This document shows, in pieces, positions 35,320-43,628 of a stretch of DNA of 64,000 nt. Within the stretch, counting starts at the first letter, position 1, and every line of letters starts with the position of its first letter. Both the position numbers and the translations under genes were made by a program. The stretch spans positions 744,001-808,000 of the forward strand of contig CAVSNU010000003.1 in assembly GCA_963729445.1 (NCBI GenBank). Reading direction: 5' to 3'. Source of the DNA: JACCZH01 sp963729445. Lineage in GTDB: Bacteria; Chloroflexota; Chloroflexia; Thermomicrobiales; CFX8. A model generated the notes under the pieces. It did no database searches. It worked only from the letters and a program-made list of their open reading frames with translations, and was not told the origin of the DNA.

Positions 35320-36995
35320 CGGTCAACACCGAGAAGCATACCGACGTCCGGGAACTATTTGACCCGGTTTCACTCGAAGTCATGTGGAGCCGGCTCATCA
35401 ACATCGCCGACGAGATGTGGACGACCGTCCTGCGGACCGCTGTCTCAACCATCATTGGCGCTGCCCAGGACTTCGGCTGTGAGCTGTTGGACGAGCGCGG
35501 CAACTCGCTGGCCCACTCCTACCGTTCGATGCCAGTCTTCAACCTGATCATGCCTGAGCTGACGCGTAAGCTCATTGAGCTGTACCCGGTCGAGACCATG
35601 CGTCCCGGCGATGTCTACACCACCAACGACCCCTGGATCTGCGCGGGGCACCTGGACGACATCGCCGTCATCACGCCCATCTTCCGTGGAGACAGAGTCG
35701 TCGCCTTCGCCAACACGGTCGCTCATACATCGTCAATTGGCGGAGCGCTGGACGGCGTGGCAGTCAAGGATTTCCACGAAGAGGGCCTCTTCTTCCCGCT
35801 GCTCAAACTCTATGACGCGGGTCAGCCCAACGAGACGCTCTTCGCGATCATCCGCGGGAACGTCCGCCAGCCGGACATGGTGCTGACCGACATCGAGTCG
35901 CAGGTCACTGCCAACACCGTCGCCCAGGAGCGCCTGCTGGCGTTCATGGACGAGTACAAGCTGGACTCGCTGGCCGAGCTGGCCGCTACCGTACAATCGC
36001 GCGCCGAGACGGCGATGCGAGCCGCGATCCAGGCCGTGCCGGACGGGCGCTATACCGCGAGCGAGATGATCGAGGGCAACGGAGAGCCGCTCGAGCTGCG
36101 GGTCGCCATCGAGGTTAACGGCTCGGAGATCCTCGTTGATTACGCTGGAACAGCAGCCCAGACGCTCGGCGGCGGGATCAACTGCACCTTCACCTATACA
36201 CGAGCCCATACCGTCTACCCGCTGAAGTGCTTGCTGACGCCGAATGTACCGAACAACGAGGGCTGCTTCAGACCGATCAGCACCGTCGCCCCGGAGCGCT
36301 CGATCCTGCATGCCCAGCCGCCAGCCTCAGTCAACTCGCGCACCAAGACCGGGTGGCACATACACAGCCTGATCTTTAGCGCTCTGGCAGAAGCGATGCC
36401 TGGGAACGTGCAGGCCGGTAACGGTCTGATGTACGCGCTGCGCGCCTACGCTCGTGACGCCGACGGCACGCCGCGCAACGCCCACCTCATCTGCGGCGGT
36501 GGTCGCGGAGCCGGTTATGGAAGCGACGGGGTGACGCGCAACTGTTTCCCATCCAGCGCCGGCAACGTGCCGATCGAGATTTTCGAGAGCCGCGTTCCTC
36601 TGCTCGTTGACGAGAACGCGCTGGTTGCGAACTCCGGCGGTCAGGGCACCTGGCGCGGCGCGCCAGGCCAGCGATTGACGGTCCGCAAGCGGCCCGGCCA
36701 CGACCTGCCAGTCGCCATCTACGTCCACCCCGATCGCCTGCGCTTCCCTGCGCCGGCCCTCTTCGGCGGCGAAGACAGCCAGCGCAACACACTGCTCTTT
36801 AACGGGGAGAATGTCGCGCCGGACGGCAGCATGTCGAGCGGCGAGATCGTGCTCAAGGGCGCGGACGATACCTTCACCTCGATCATCGCCGGCGGTGCAG
36901 GATACGGCCGCGCCAGCGAGCGTGACCGTGAAGCCGTACAGCGTGACGTTGAGTTTGGATATGTGACGAACGCAAAGGCGGACCCGGGCGCCTAG
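35316..36995 (+). CDS. hyuB: Hydantoinase/5-oxoprolinase subunit B
   Basis: Partner subunit of HyuA, 559 aa. Typical opening DPVSLEVMWSRLINIADEMWTTVLRTAVSTII and the DVYTTNDPWICAGHLDDIAVITPIF block. Also seen are NGEPLELRVAIEV, AGTAAQTLGGGINCTFTYTRA and NSGGQGTWRGAPGQRL. Coupled to hyuA by a 4-base overlap. Together with adenine deaminase upstream and the allantoinase-like and D-aminoacylase genes downstream, it fits a cyclic-amide/purine degradation region. The exact substrate (hydantoin, oxoproline, N-methylhydantoin or another) is not determined by sequence. Confidence 0.92.
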   Translation: MTVNTEKHTDVRELFDPVSLEVMWSRLINIADEMWTTVLRTAVSTIIGAAQDFGCELLDERGNSLAHSYRSMPVFNLIMPELTRKLIELYPVETMRPGDVYTTNDPWICAGHLDDIAVITPIFRGDRVVAFANTVAHTSSIGGALDGVAVKDFHEEGLFFPLLKLYDAGQPNETLFAIIRGNVRQPDMVLTDIESQVTANTVAQERLLAFMDEYKLDSLAELAATVQSRAETAMRAAIQAVPDGRYTASEMIEGNGEPLELRVAIEVNGSEILVDYAGTAAQTLGGGINCTFTYTRAHTVYPLKCLLTPNVPNNEGCFRPISTVAPERSILHAQPPASVNSRTKTGWHIHSLIFSALAEAMPGNVQAGNGLMYALRAYARDADGTPRNAHLICGGGRGAGYGSDGVTRNCFPSSAGNVPIEIFESRVPLLVDENALVANSGGQGTWRGAPGQRLTVRKRPGHDLPVAIYVHPDRLRFPAPALFGGEDSQRNTLLFNGENVAPDGSMSSGEIVLKGADDTFTSIIAGGAGYGRASERDREAVQRDVEFGYVTNAKADPGA

Positions 36996-37004
36996 AGCAA
37001 TTGC

Positions 37005-37370
37005 TGGAAGCATCGACCTGCGTGGCGGTGCAATGACGATGTCTAGGTGCGTCCGATAATCATGGCCCCATGTTCGTAGGGGCGCAACAATGAGTTTGCC
37101 CTGATTGATCCGCTCATGAGGAATGCGTAGCGGCGCAATTTATTGCGCCTTGCCTGGCCGCTCGGGCGCCGGAGAGGGCGCAATGAATTGCGCCGCTTCG
37201 CAGATGGGGCCCACAATTATCGGATGAATTCAGACAATTTCATCACTACGCCCTGTCTGGCTGCCCATGGCATTGGAGAGGGCGCAATGAATTGCGCCCC
37301 TACGCAGATGGAACCCCACGATTATCGGATGAACCAGGACATCTTCATAATTGCGCCCCTACGCATCGCT
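37005..37370. repeat. Repeat family B, array at 37 kb
   Basis: Several units of the GGCGCAAT(T/G)(T/A)ATTGCGCC palindrome. One unit at about 37125-37200 has the inner spacer TGCCTGGCCGCTCGGGCGCC shared with the copy at 59.8 kb. Two direct repeats of about 104 bp carry GGAGAGGGCGCAATGAATTG and ACGATTATCGGATGAA-type sequences (about 37171 and 37275). The left flank TTGCTGGAAGCATCGACCTG matches the flank of the 8.1-kb element. No gene is convincing between 36996 and 37394. Confidence 0.85.
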
Positions 37371-37394
37371 TCCCGTACCATCAGCGGGCGGTCG

Positions 37395-38273
37395 TTACAA
37401 CCCGCCGCTGAACGTGTCGCATTCTTCCGGCTCGCCGGTCCGGTAGCCGGTGGTGAACCATTCCTGGCGCTGCTCCGATGAACCGTGCGACCATGATTCA
37501 GGGGACACGCTTCCCTGGGTGCGTTGCTGTATGCGGTCGTCACCGACTGCGGCGGCGGCGTCCAGGCCGATGGCAATATCCTCCTCCGTTAGCTCGGTGA
37601 GGATCTCGGTCCCGGCCGCATGGTGCGACCAGACCCCTGCGAAGCAGTCTGCCTGAAGTTCCGCACGCACCGCCGCGCTCTCGGGTCCCTCGCGGTCGTT
37701 CCCGATCTGACCCAGGATTCCCTCAAGATTCTGCACGTGGTGCCCGTATTCATGAGCCAGGACGTACGCCTCGGCGAACGGTCCACCCTGAGCGCCGAGC
37801 TGCGTGCGCAGATCGTTGAAGAAGGTGAGATCCAGATAGACGCCCATGTCTGGCGGACAGTAGAAAGGACCCGTGGCAGAGCTGGCGAAACCGCAGCCGG
37901 TCTGGGTTGAAGCGCTGAAGAGCACCGTTTCGGCCGGAATGTACTCTTCACCGCGCGATCCATACTCCTCGGTCCAGTACTCCTGGATGCTGTTCACGTA
38001 GGCGACGATCCGGCAATCCTGCTGCTCGTTTGCGTCCTGGCCTGTCTGGCAGTCCTCTGCGAGGCTGCCGTCCTCCACCGCTACGCCGGGGTTGTTCGAT
38101 GGGGAAGAAGGTGAGCCTCCGGTATCGAGCGGGTTGACCCCTAAGAGCAGCGAGACCACAAGGATGATCAATCCAATCCCGCCGCCGACTCCGCCTATGG
38201 CCTTTGCACCACCTCCGCGCCGGTCCTCGACCTGAGAGGTGTCAAGGCGTGCTCGCCTGTTGAATCTCGGCAT
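37395..38273 (-). CDS. Neutral zinc metallopeptidase (YpfJ family)
   Basis: 292 aa. N-terminal cytoplasmic Arg/Gly-rich stretch, one membrane segment (about 31-47, LIILVVSLLLGV), then an external domain with low-complexity Ser/Pro linker. The zinc site is HEYGHH in AYVLAHEYGHHVQNLEG, with a downstream glutamate in ELQADCFAGVWSHHA, as in YpfJ-type peptidases. The family motif PADMGVYLDLTFF-like (PPDMGVYLDLTFFNDL) is present. Natural substrate unknown. The gene is alone between a repeat array and a terminator. Confidence 0.9.
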   Translation of the reverse strand: MPRFNRRARLDTSQVEDRRGGGAKAIGGVGGGIGLIILVVSLLLGVNPLDTGGSPSSPSNNPGVAVEDGSLAEDCQTGQDANEQQDCRIVAYVNSIQEYWTEEYGSRGEEYIPAETVLFSASTQTGCGFASSATGPFYCPPDMGVYLDLTFFNDLRTQLGAQGGPFAEAYVLAHEYGHHVQNLEGILGQIGNDREGPESAAVRAELQADCFAGVWSHHAAGTEILTELTEEDIAIGLDAAAAVGDDRIQQRTQGSVSPESWSHGSSEQRQEWFTTGYRTGEPEECDTFSGGL

Positions 38274-38415
38274 CTCTGTCTCTCCAGGAGGTAATGCGTC
38301 CGCATGTCAATATTTAGAGTTCGGAAATGCGCAGAATGCGCTCCACGGCGGTGCCGTCTGACCGGCCGTGACACTACTCTGAGTGTAGCGCCTCCCGCAG
38401 CCCCAAGAACAAGGT

Positions 38416-38448
38416 CGTGCCCCCGGCGCATGAGGCGCCGGGGGCACG
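38416..38448 (-). terminator. Terminator after D-aminoacylase gene
   Basis: A 14-bp perfect stem (CGTGCCCCCGGCGC/GCGCCGGGGGCACG) with a 5-base loop. Read on the minus strand it is followed by ACCTTGTTCTTGG, moderately T-rich, 28 bases past the stop at 38477. Confidence 0.75.
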
Positions 38449-38476
38449 ATCACTCGACATCGTTGAGTTGTGTTTC

Positions 38477-40072
38477 CTAGGTGCGCGTTCCGGGCGCTCC
38501 CACCTCCCGGCGCAACGCGCGGCCGGCCAGGTTACCGGTCTCGCGGCTGTCCCGCACTGCGTGGATGCCGTTCACGAAAACATGCTCGATACCTACCGGG
38601 AACTCGGTCGGGTTCGCGTAGGTCGAGCAGTCGATGACCGTGTCCGGGTTGAAGACCGTAATATCGGCGAAAGCCCCGGGCCGCAGGACGCCACGATCGT
38701 TGACGCCGATGCGCCAGGCAGGTAATGAGGTCATTTTGCGAATCGCTGCCTCAAGCGGCATGAGCTTCTCGTCGCGCACGTAGTGGCCGAGGACCTTCGG
38801 GTAGGTCCCGTAGGTCCGTGGATGGGGCGTCCCACCCATCAGACCGTCGGTGCAATGGATCAACCAGGGCTGCACCAGCAGGTGGCGGACGTCATCCTCG
38901 TGCATCATGTGCAGGATCATCGAGACCGCGTGGTTCTCCTCCAGGAGCAGCCGCACCATCGTCTGATAGTTGTCGAGGTTCCACTGCGTGGCAATCTCGG
39001 GAATCCGCTTGCCGACGACCCATTGGTTGGCCGCGGTTTTCACGCCGACAATCGCGATCGATTCCCAGGAGCTGGACGCAATGCTCGACTCCCAGTCATG
39101 CCGGCCATGCTCGATCTCGGTACGGATGCGCTCTTCCAGCGACTCGTCACGCAGGAAGGCATTCAGCCCCTCGACACCCCGCGAGTGGCACCACGGCGGC
39201 AAGAGGGCGCCCAGCATCGTCGAGCCGGCTGTATAGGGGTATTGGTCGGCCGTGACATCGATACCCTCGGCACGCGCCCGATCCATGGCGGCGCTCATCT
39301 CGGGAGCCTTGCCCCAGGCACGACCGCCGCGCGCCTTGAAGTGGGAGATGTGCTGCGAGGCACCGGTCGCGCGACCGACGGTGAACACTTCCTCCATGCC
39401 ATCGAGAACGCGCAGGCCCTCGAAGCGCATGTGATAGACCATAAAGCTGTTGTGGCGCTTCACCACGTGCCCCAGCGCGATGATCTCGTCGGTGTCGGCG
39501 TAGACGCAGGGTGAATAGATCAGACCGGTGGAGAAGCCGCACGCGCCATTCGTCAGCGCATCATCGACCAACGCCTGCATCGCGACCAGCTCGGTCGCGG
39601 TCGGCGCGCGATCGTCCATCCCCATGACATGCAGGCGCACGGTTCCATGGCCGACCATGCCGGCCATGTTGATCGCCGCGCCCCCGATGCGGTCGAAGTA
39701 GTCGCCGTAACTGCGCCACGTCCACTCAACCTGCGGATCGTCGTTCAAGCCGGACAGGTGCGTGCGCCAGTGATCGACGTCTTCAGCCTTGATCGGCGCT
39801 TCGGAGAGCCCGTCCTGGCCCAGGAGGTCGGTCGTGATGCCCTGGCGCAGCTTCGGCGAGAGCTGGCGATTGGACAAGCCGACGAGGTCGCAGTGGCTGT
39901 GTGTGTCGATGAACCCCGGCGACACCGCCATACCCGTGACGTCGATCTGTTCGCCCCTTGGCAACACATTGCCCAGCTCGGCGATCCGGTCGTTCTCGAT
40001 CACAAGATTTCCACGCCGGCCCGGGTTCCCGAGTCCGTCGTACAGGGTTCCGTTGACCAACGTTACCGTCAT
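38477..40072 (-). CDS. N-acyl-D-amino-acid deacylase family amidohydrolase
   Basis: A D-aminoacylase-type amidohydrolase (531 aa) with a metal site in a TIM barrel. Signatures: TLVNGTLYDGLGNPGRRGNLVIENDRIAELG, SPGFIDTHSHCDL near residue 55, GHGTVRLHVMG, ACGFSTGLIYSPCVYADTDEI and HISHFKARGGRAWGK. Also IDVTADQYPYTAGSTML, and near the C-terminus RPGAFADITVFNPDTV. No signal peptide. The ATG overlaps the stop of the allantoinase-like gene upstream by 4 bases, so both amidohydrolases are made together. Natural substrate could be an N-acyl or N-carbamoyl D-amino acid. Confidence 0.88.
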   Translation of the reverse strand: MTVTLVNGTLYDGLGNPGRRGNLVIENDRIAELGNVLPRGEQIDVTGMAVSPGFIDTHSHCDLVGLSNRQLSPKLRQGITTDLLGQDGLSEAPIKAEDVDHWRTHLSGLNDDPQVEWTWRSYGDYFDRIGGAAINMAGMVGHGTVRLHVMGMDDRAPTATELVAMQALVDDALTNGACGFSTGLIYSPCVYADTDEIIALGHVVKRHNSFMVYHMRFEGLRVLDGMEEVFTVGRATGASQHISHFKARGGRAWGKAPEMSAAMDRARAEGIDVTADQYPYTAGSTMLGALLPPWCHSRGVEGLNAFLRDESLEERIRTEIEHGRHDWESSIASSSWESIAIVGVKTAANQWVVGKRIPEIATQWNLDNYQTMVRLLLEENHAVSMILHMMHEDDVRHLLVQPWLIHCTDGLMGGTPHPRTYGTYPKVLGHYVRDEKLMPLEAAIRKMTSLPAWRIGVNDRGVLRPGAFADITVFNPDTVIDCSTYANPTEFPVGIEHVFVNGIHAVRDSRETGNLAGRALRREVGAPGTRT

Positions 40073-41475
40073 CGGGCGCTCGCTCCCTCTCTGCCATACC
40101 CACGCGCCAGGAACTGCCCGTCGCCCGGCACGCCTACAACCGGGTTGCCCTGGCTGCTGTCGAACACTGTCTTGCCGCGCAGCATCGTCCTCACGACGGA
40201 CGCCCCGACGGTCTTGCCCTCATACGGAGTCCACTTGTTGCGGTGCAGCATATCCTTGCCGCGCACCTCCCAGGCACATTGCGGGTCATAGAACGCCAGA
40301 TCAGCGTCGGAGCCGACCTGGATGACGCCCTTCTGGGGGTAGAGCCCGAAGACCCGGGCAGGGTTCGTCGCGGAGAGCTCGACGAAGCGCTCGAGTGACT
40401 GACCGCGCTTGTTGATCATCTCGTCAAACAGCCCCGGGTACATGGTCTGAATGCCCGAGCAACCCAGCGGCGCTTTCCAGATGTCGTCCAGACCGGCTTC
40501 TTTGGATTCCATCGTGTAGCCACAGTGATCGGACGAAACCACGTCAACCGTGCCGTCGTAGATGTACTCCCAGATTCGCTCGACCTCGTCACGCGACCTG
40601 AATGCCGGGGCACAACGCGCGAACGGGCCATGCTTCTCCAGGTCGGAATGGTCGAGCAGCAGATATTGCGGACAGGTCTCAGCCTCAACCCGCACGCCGC
40701 GCTGCCGCGCCTCCTTCACCAGCTTGAACCCGTCAGCCGCGGCCAGGTGGCAGATGTAGATCCGCGCGCCGGTGAGCTCGGCGAAGAAGAGCGCTCGATG
40801 GACCGCCTCCACCTCGACTAGCGGTGGCCGGCTCTCGGCGTGCGCCATAGGGTCTTTGCGGCCGGCCGCCTGCATTCTCGCGATGCCGGCCGTCAGCATG
40901 TCATCGTTCTCGCAGTGAATACCGAACGGCAGGTCGTCGCGACCGGCAAGCAGCTTGAACGTGTCGTGCAACACCACATCGTTCGCCCTCGGAAAGCCCG
41001 GGCTCGAGGCCGGCATGAACGCTTTGAGCGCCACAATCCCCTCGTCGATCATCTCCTCGATCTGCTCTTGAGGTTGACCGATCACGCCGCCCCAGAGCGC
41101 GACGTCGATATGTGAGCGCTTCGAGATCAGCTTGCGCTTCTCCCGGATGTGCGCTCCGGTCGACGCCGCCGGAGTGGCCTGGGGCATTTCGACAGCGGTC
41201 GTTATGCCACCAGCAATCCCGCCCCTGGAACCCGTCTCGAAGCCCTCGACGAGGTTCGGGTCCGGCTCCTTGAAATGGGTATGTGCGTCAATCCCGCCTG
41301 GAACGACGATCAGGCCGCTGGCGTCAATCCGCTCATCGGCCTCGACACCCCGGGAATCGGTCATGAGGGCCGCGATCCGCTCGCCCCGGATCAGGATGTC
41401 GGCCCGAACCGGTCCGTCAGACGTCACGACCGTCCCGCCGTGAACGATCGTCACCCTGTTTGAGTCCTGCGCCAC
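40069..41475 (-). CDS. Allantoinase/dihydropyrimidinase-like amidohydrolase
   Basis: A cyclic amidase of the allantoinase-dihydroorotase group (468 aa). Metal ligands in VPGGIDAHTHFKEPDPNLVEGFETGSRGG, a likely carboxylated lysine in GIVALKAFMPASSPG near residue 153, and histidines in FGIHCENDDML and IYICHLAAADG. The catalytic Asp region is VVSSDHCGYT. AETCPQYLLLDHSDL is typical of allantoinases. It could open allantoin, hydantoin or a related ring. Co-translated with the D-aminoacylase; the pair resembles hydantoin-to-amino-acid pathways. Confidence 0.88.
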   Translation of the reverse strand: MAQDSNRVTIVHGGTVVTSDGPVRADILIRGERIAALMTDSRGVEADERIDASGLIVVPGGIDAHTHFKEPDPNLVEGFETGSRGGIAGGITTAVEMPQATPAASTGAHIREKRKLISKRSHIDVALWGGVIGQPQEQIEEMIDEGIVALKAFMPASSPGFPRANDVVLHDTFKLLAGRDDLPFGIHCENDDMLTAGIARMQAAGRKDPMAHAESRPPLVEVEAVHRALFFAELTGARIYICHLAAADGFKLVKEARQRGVRVEAETCPQYLLLDHSDLEKHGPFARCAPAFRSRDEVERIWEYIYDGTVDVVSSDHCGYTMESKEAGLDDIWKAPLGCSGIQTMYPGLFDEMINKRGQSLERFVELSATNPARVFGLYPQKGVIQVGSDADLAFYDPQCAWEVRGKDMLHRNKWTPYEGKTVGASVVRTMLRGKTVFDSSQGNPVVGVPGDGQFLARGYGREGASAR

Positions 41476-41546
41476 TGTATTAACCTCCGCGTGTCTCTGT
41501 GCATACGCTCATGTGCTCATGTGCCCGGCATCGTAGCACCGTGTCG

Positions 41547-42599
41547 TCATTCTTCGGCGCCCTCGGAACCCTCATCGCTCGACTCGGCGTCATAATCGGG
41601 AAAGCGAAACGCCATCTCACGCTCCAGTAGGCCGCCGTAACCAAGCTCAACGATGTCGTCCGAGACAACCTTCTGCCCGGTCATCACCAGCGGCAGAATC
41701 AGATCGGCGACCGTGGCTTTGGAATACATCGAGCATGAAGCCAGGCTGATAATGGGCACATCGCTGACTTCAGCCAGCCAGAACATACTGCCGGGATGGG
41801 CCGGCGCACCAAAATGGACCATCTCAGCTTCGATCTCATCGAGTGCCAGGAAGATGGGGTCGAGCGGATCGATGGTGTTTCCGCCTGCCGCCATCAGAAT
41901 ATTCGCCCCCAGCGAGAGTCCTTCCTGGAGGGCCCGCGCCACGGATTCCGGATCTGCGTCCACGAATTGCACGCCCACCAGTTCTGACCCATACCAGTTG
42001 ATCTTGCGTGCCACTATCTCCTCGAAGCGCTGGCGCATCTTCTCGTTCAAGCCCTCGGTAGCAACAACAAAGACTCGTTTCGGGGCAAACGGGAGCACGA
42101 CAATCGGGGGACGCGCGGCCTCGGCACAGAGCCGTTCGATCTCACGCACCCGCTCTTCAGGGAGCGTGATCGGCGTCACCTTGACCCCCGCGACGACCTT
42201 GCCGCTCACGACCGTCTGACGGTCCAGCAAGCTAAAGACCGTCGCACCCATCACCCTGTTGACGTCGCGCAACAGGTCTGCATCCACCCGAAGTAGCCCC
42301 TTGCGATCCGCGATCAGGTTAAAACGGCTTTGAATCGGTCCCTTGATCCGCAAGCCTTCGCCGGCGACGGCAGCCGCAATGCGGCGGCCCGCCTCATCCT
42401 CGTGAAGATCGTCTGGCTCCGGCTCGATCAGGTGCAGCGTGGCGGGCGCAACCTCGGCCCACTGCTCCAACACCCGCTGATCGATGCGTGATCCTTTGCG
42501 AAAGAGCCGCTTACCGGCCGTCGACCGGACTTCCTCGGCCAGAATCCAGCCCAGTTGACGGTCGCCCACCGTCGTCGAGTCAATTGTGTGAGCCCGCAT
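41547..42599 (-). CDS. Molybdopterin-binding (MoeA/MogA-like) domain protein
   Basis: 350 aa. The C-terminal half has the MPT-binding fold: KRVFVVATEGLNEKMRQRFEEIV, ANILMAAGGNTIDPLDPIFLALDEIEAEMVHFGAPAHPGSMFWLAEV and PIISLASCSMYSKATVADLILPLVMTGQ. The N-terminal 140 residues are unlike MoeA domains I-II (DRQLGWILAEEVRSTAGKRLFRKG). It is not a canonical MoeA; a role in molybdenum-cofactor handling is inferred. The molybdenum hydroxylase cluster lies 6 kb away, and amidohydrolases precede it on this strand. The ribosome site GAGGAATC lies before the ATG. Confidence 0.82.
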   Translation of the reverse strand: MRAHTIDSTTVGDRQLGWILAEEVRSTAGKRLFRKGSRIDQRVLEQWAEVAPATLHLIEPEPDDLHEDEAGRRIAAAVAGEGLRIKGPIQSRFNLIADRKGLLRVDADLLRDVNRVMGATVFSLLDRQTVVSGKVVAGVKVTPITLPEERVREIERLCAEAARPPIVVLPFAPKRVFVVATEGLNEKMRQRFEEIVARKINWYGSELVGVQFVDADPESVARALQEGLSLGANILMAAGGNTIDPLDPIFLALDEIEAEMVHFGAPAHPGSMFWLAEVSDVPIISLASCSMYSKATVADLILPLVMTGQKVVSDDIVELGYGGLLEREMAFRFPDYDAESSDEGSEGAEE

Positions 42600-42722
42600 A
42601 TGATTCCTCCTCGATGCACGTTGATGATGTCAGGCCAATCGTAGCAACGTTGGGCCAATCTGTACCCTGATAACGTACTATTCGCGAGTCGAATCGAACC
42701 TCACTGGAAGGGCAATGAGCCC

Positions 42723-43178
42723 ATGGCTATATCCAAGCGCAAACGTCTAGAGTTACTGAAAGACATTTCTGCCGGCTATCTCCAGCTCCGCAAGACGATC
42801 AGCAGCCTCAGTGACGCCGAGCTCACGCGGCCAAACGTCGCCGGCAAATGGAGCGGGAAGGATCTCATCGCCCACATTGCCGACCGGGAGGCCGTCTATA
42901 CACAGATGCTGCGCGACCGTGACGCGGGGCGACCTGAGAGCCGGCCCACCGAAGACGATACCGACGCTGCTCGTGACGCATGGAGCGAAGCACAGGTGAT
43001 CGCCAAAGCCGACTGGTCGCTCGACGAGGTCCGCGAATACCTGGAGCAAACGCACGTCGACCTGATGGAATTGCTGGAGCGCTTACCGGACATCGATCCC
43101 GACGAAGCCCTTGAGTTCACACGGGACCACTACGGCATGCACTACGACGACTTTCTCGCCACCCGCACAAAGCGCTGA
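42723..43178 (+). CDS. DinB/ClbS-like four-helix protein
   Basis: 151 aa, all-helical. The pattern KRLELLKDISAGYLQLRKTISSLSDAELTRPNVAGKWSGKDLIAHIADREAVYTQML matches the DinB/DfsB (ClbS) family, with metal-binding-type His in HIADRE and YGMHYDDF near the C-terminus. Members act as thiol-dependent transferases or as protection proteins; the specific function here is unknown. It is preceded by GGAAGGGCAATGAGCCC and stands alone, divergent from the molybdopterin-binding gene. Confidence 0.82.
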   Translation: MAISKRKRLELLKDISAGYLQLRKTISSLSDAELTRPNVAGKWSGKDLIAHIADREAVYTQMLRDRDAGRPESRPTEDDTDAARDAWSEAQVIAKADWSLDEVREYLEQTHVDLMELLERLPDIDPDEALEFTRDHYGMHYDDFLATRTKR

Positions 43179-43282
43179 CGATAGGCGAGGGTGAACCTGC
43201 CATGTTAATAACCGAACTTGTGGAGACCGCAGCTTAACAAGGCCCACTGAGCGCGGGCGGTAGAGGCCGTGGAATACAGGGC

Positions 43283-43510
43283 GCGTAACCAGTCATCCTG
43301 AGCGCCTCACCAGTCACCCCGAGCGTGTTCGTCACCCTGGGCGCCAATCAGTCAGCCTGAGCGCCTTGATAGTCATCCTGACGTTAGGAAGGATCTCTTG
43401 CTTGACTCCCGAGGCGTTTCACGCAGAGATCCTTCCTAACGTCAGGATGACTGATAAACGCCCGGGTGACTGTTGAACACCGGGATGACTATCAAGGCGC
43501 TCAGGCTGAC
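43283..43510. repeat. Repeat family A, copy 3: multi-arm palindrome
   Basis: The core at 43371-43452 has left arm AGTCATCCTGACGTTAGGAA then GGATCTCT, centre CCCGAGGCGTTTC, and right arm AGAGATCCTTCCTAACGTCA then GGATGACT. Its spacer closely matches copy 1. Four or more degenerate units (GTCATCCTGAGCGCC, GTCACCCCGAGCG, GTCACCCTGGGCGCC, GTCAGCCTGAGCGCC) lie on the left, and inverted units on the right, ending ATCAAGGCGCTCAGGCTGAC. No ORF here is credible. It fills the gap between the DinB-like gene and the clpX terminator. Confidence 0.88.
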
Positions 43511-43560
43511 AAACCGGCGCATCTTGGACCAGCGGGCGATCCGGGCGAAACGCACAATAC

Positions 43561-43591
43561 GAAAGGCCGGCGCGAGTGCGCCGGCCTTTCG
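43561..43591. terminator. Terminator downstream of clpX
   Basis: A 13-bp perfect stem (GAAAGGCCGGCGC/GCGCCGGCCTTTC) around AGT. The A-rich and T-rich ends at both sides could make it work in both directions. It lies 38 bases beyond the clpX stop on the minus strand. Confidence 0.8.
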
Positions 43592-43628
43592 ATGGTGAAC
43601 ACAGTGTCCTATTTGGCGGTAGCGCGTC

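Noticed and set aside
38783..39514. 243-codon plus-strand ORF opposite the D-aminoacylase gene
   Set aside because: Shadow frame of a clear amidohydrolase gene; composition follows the codon pattern of the other strand.
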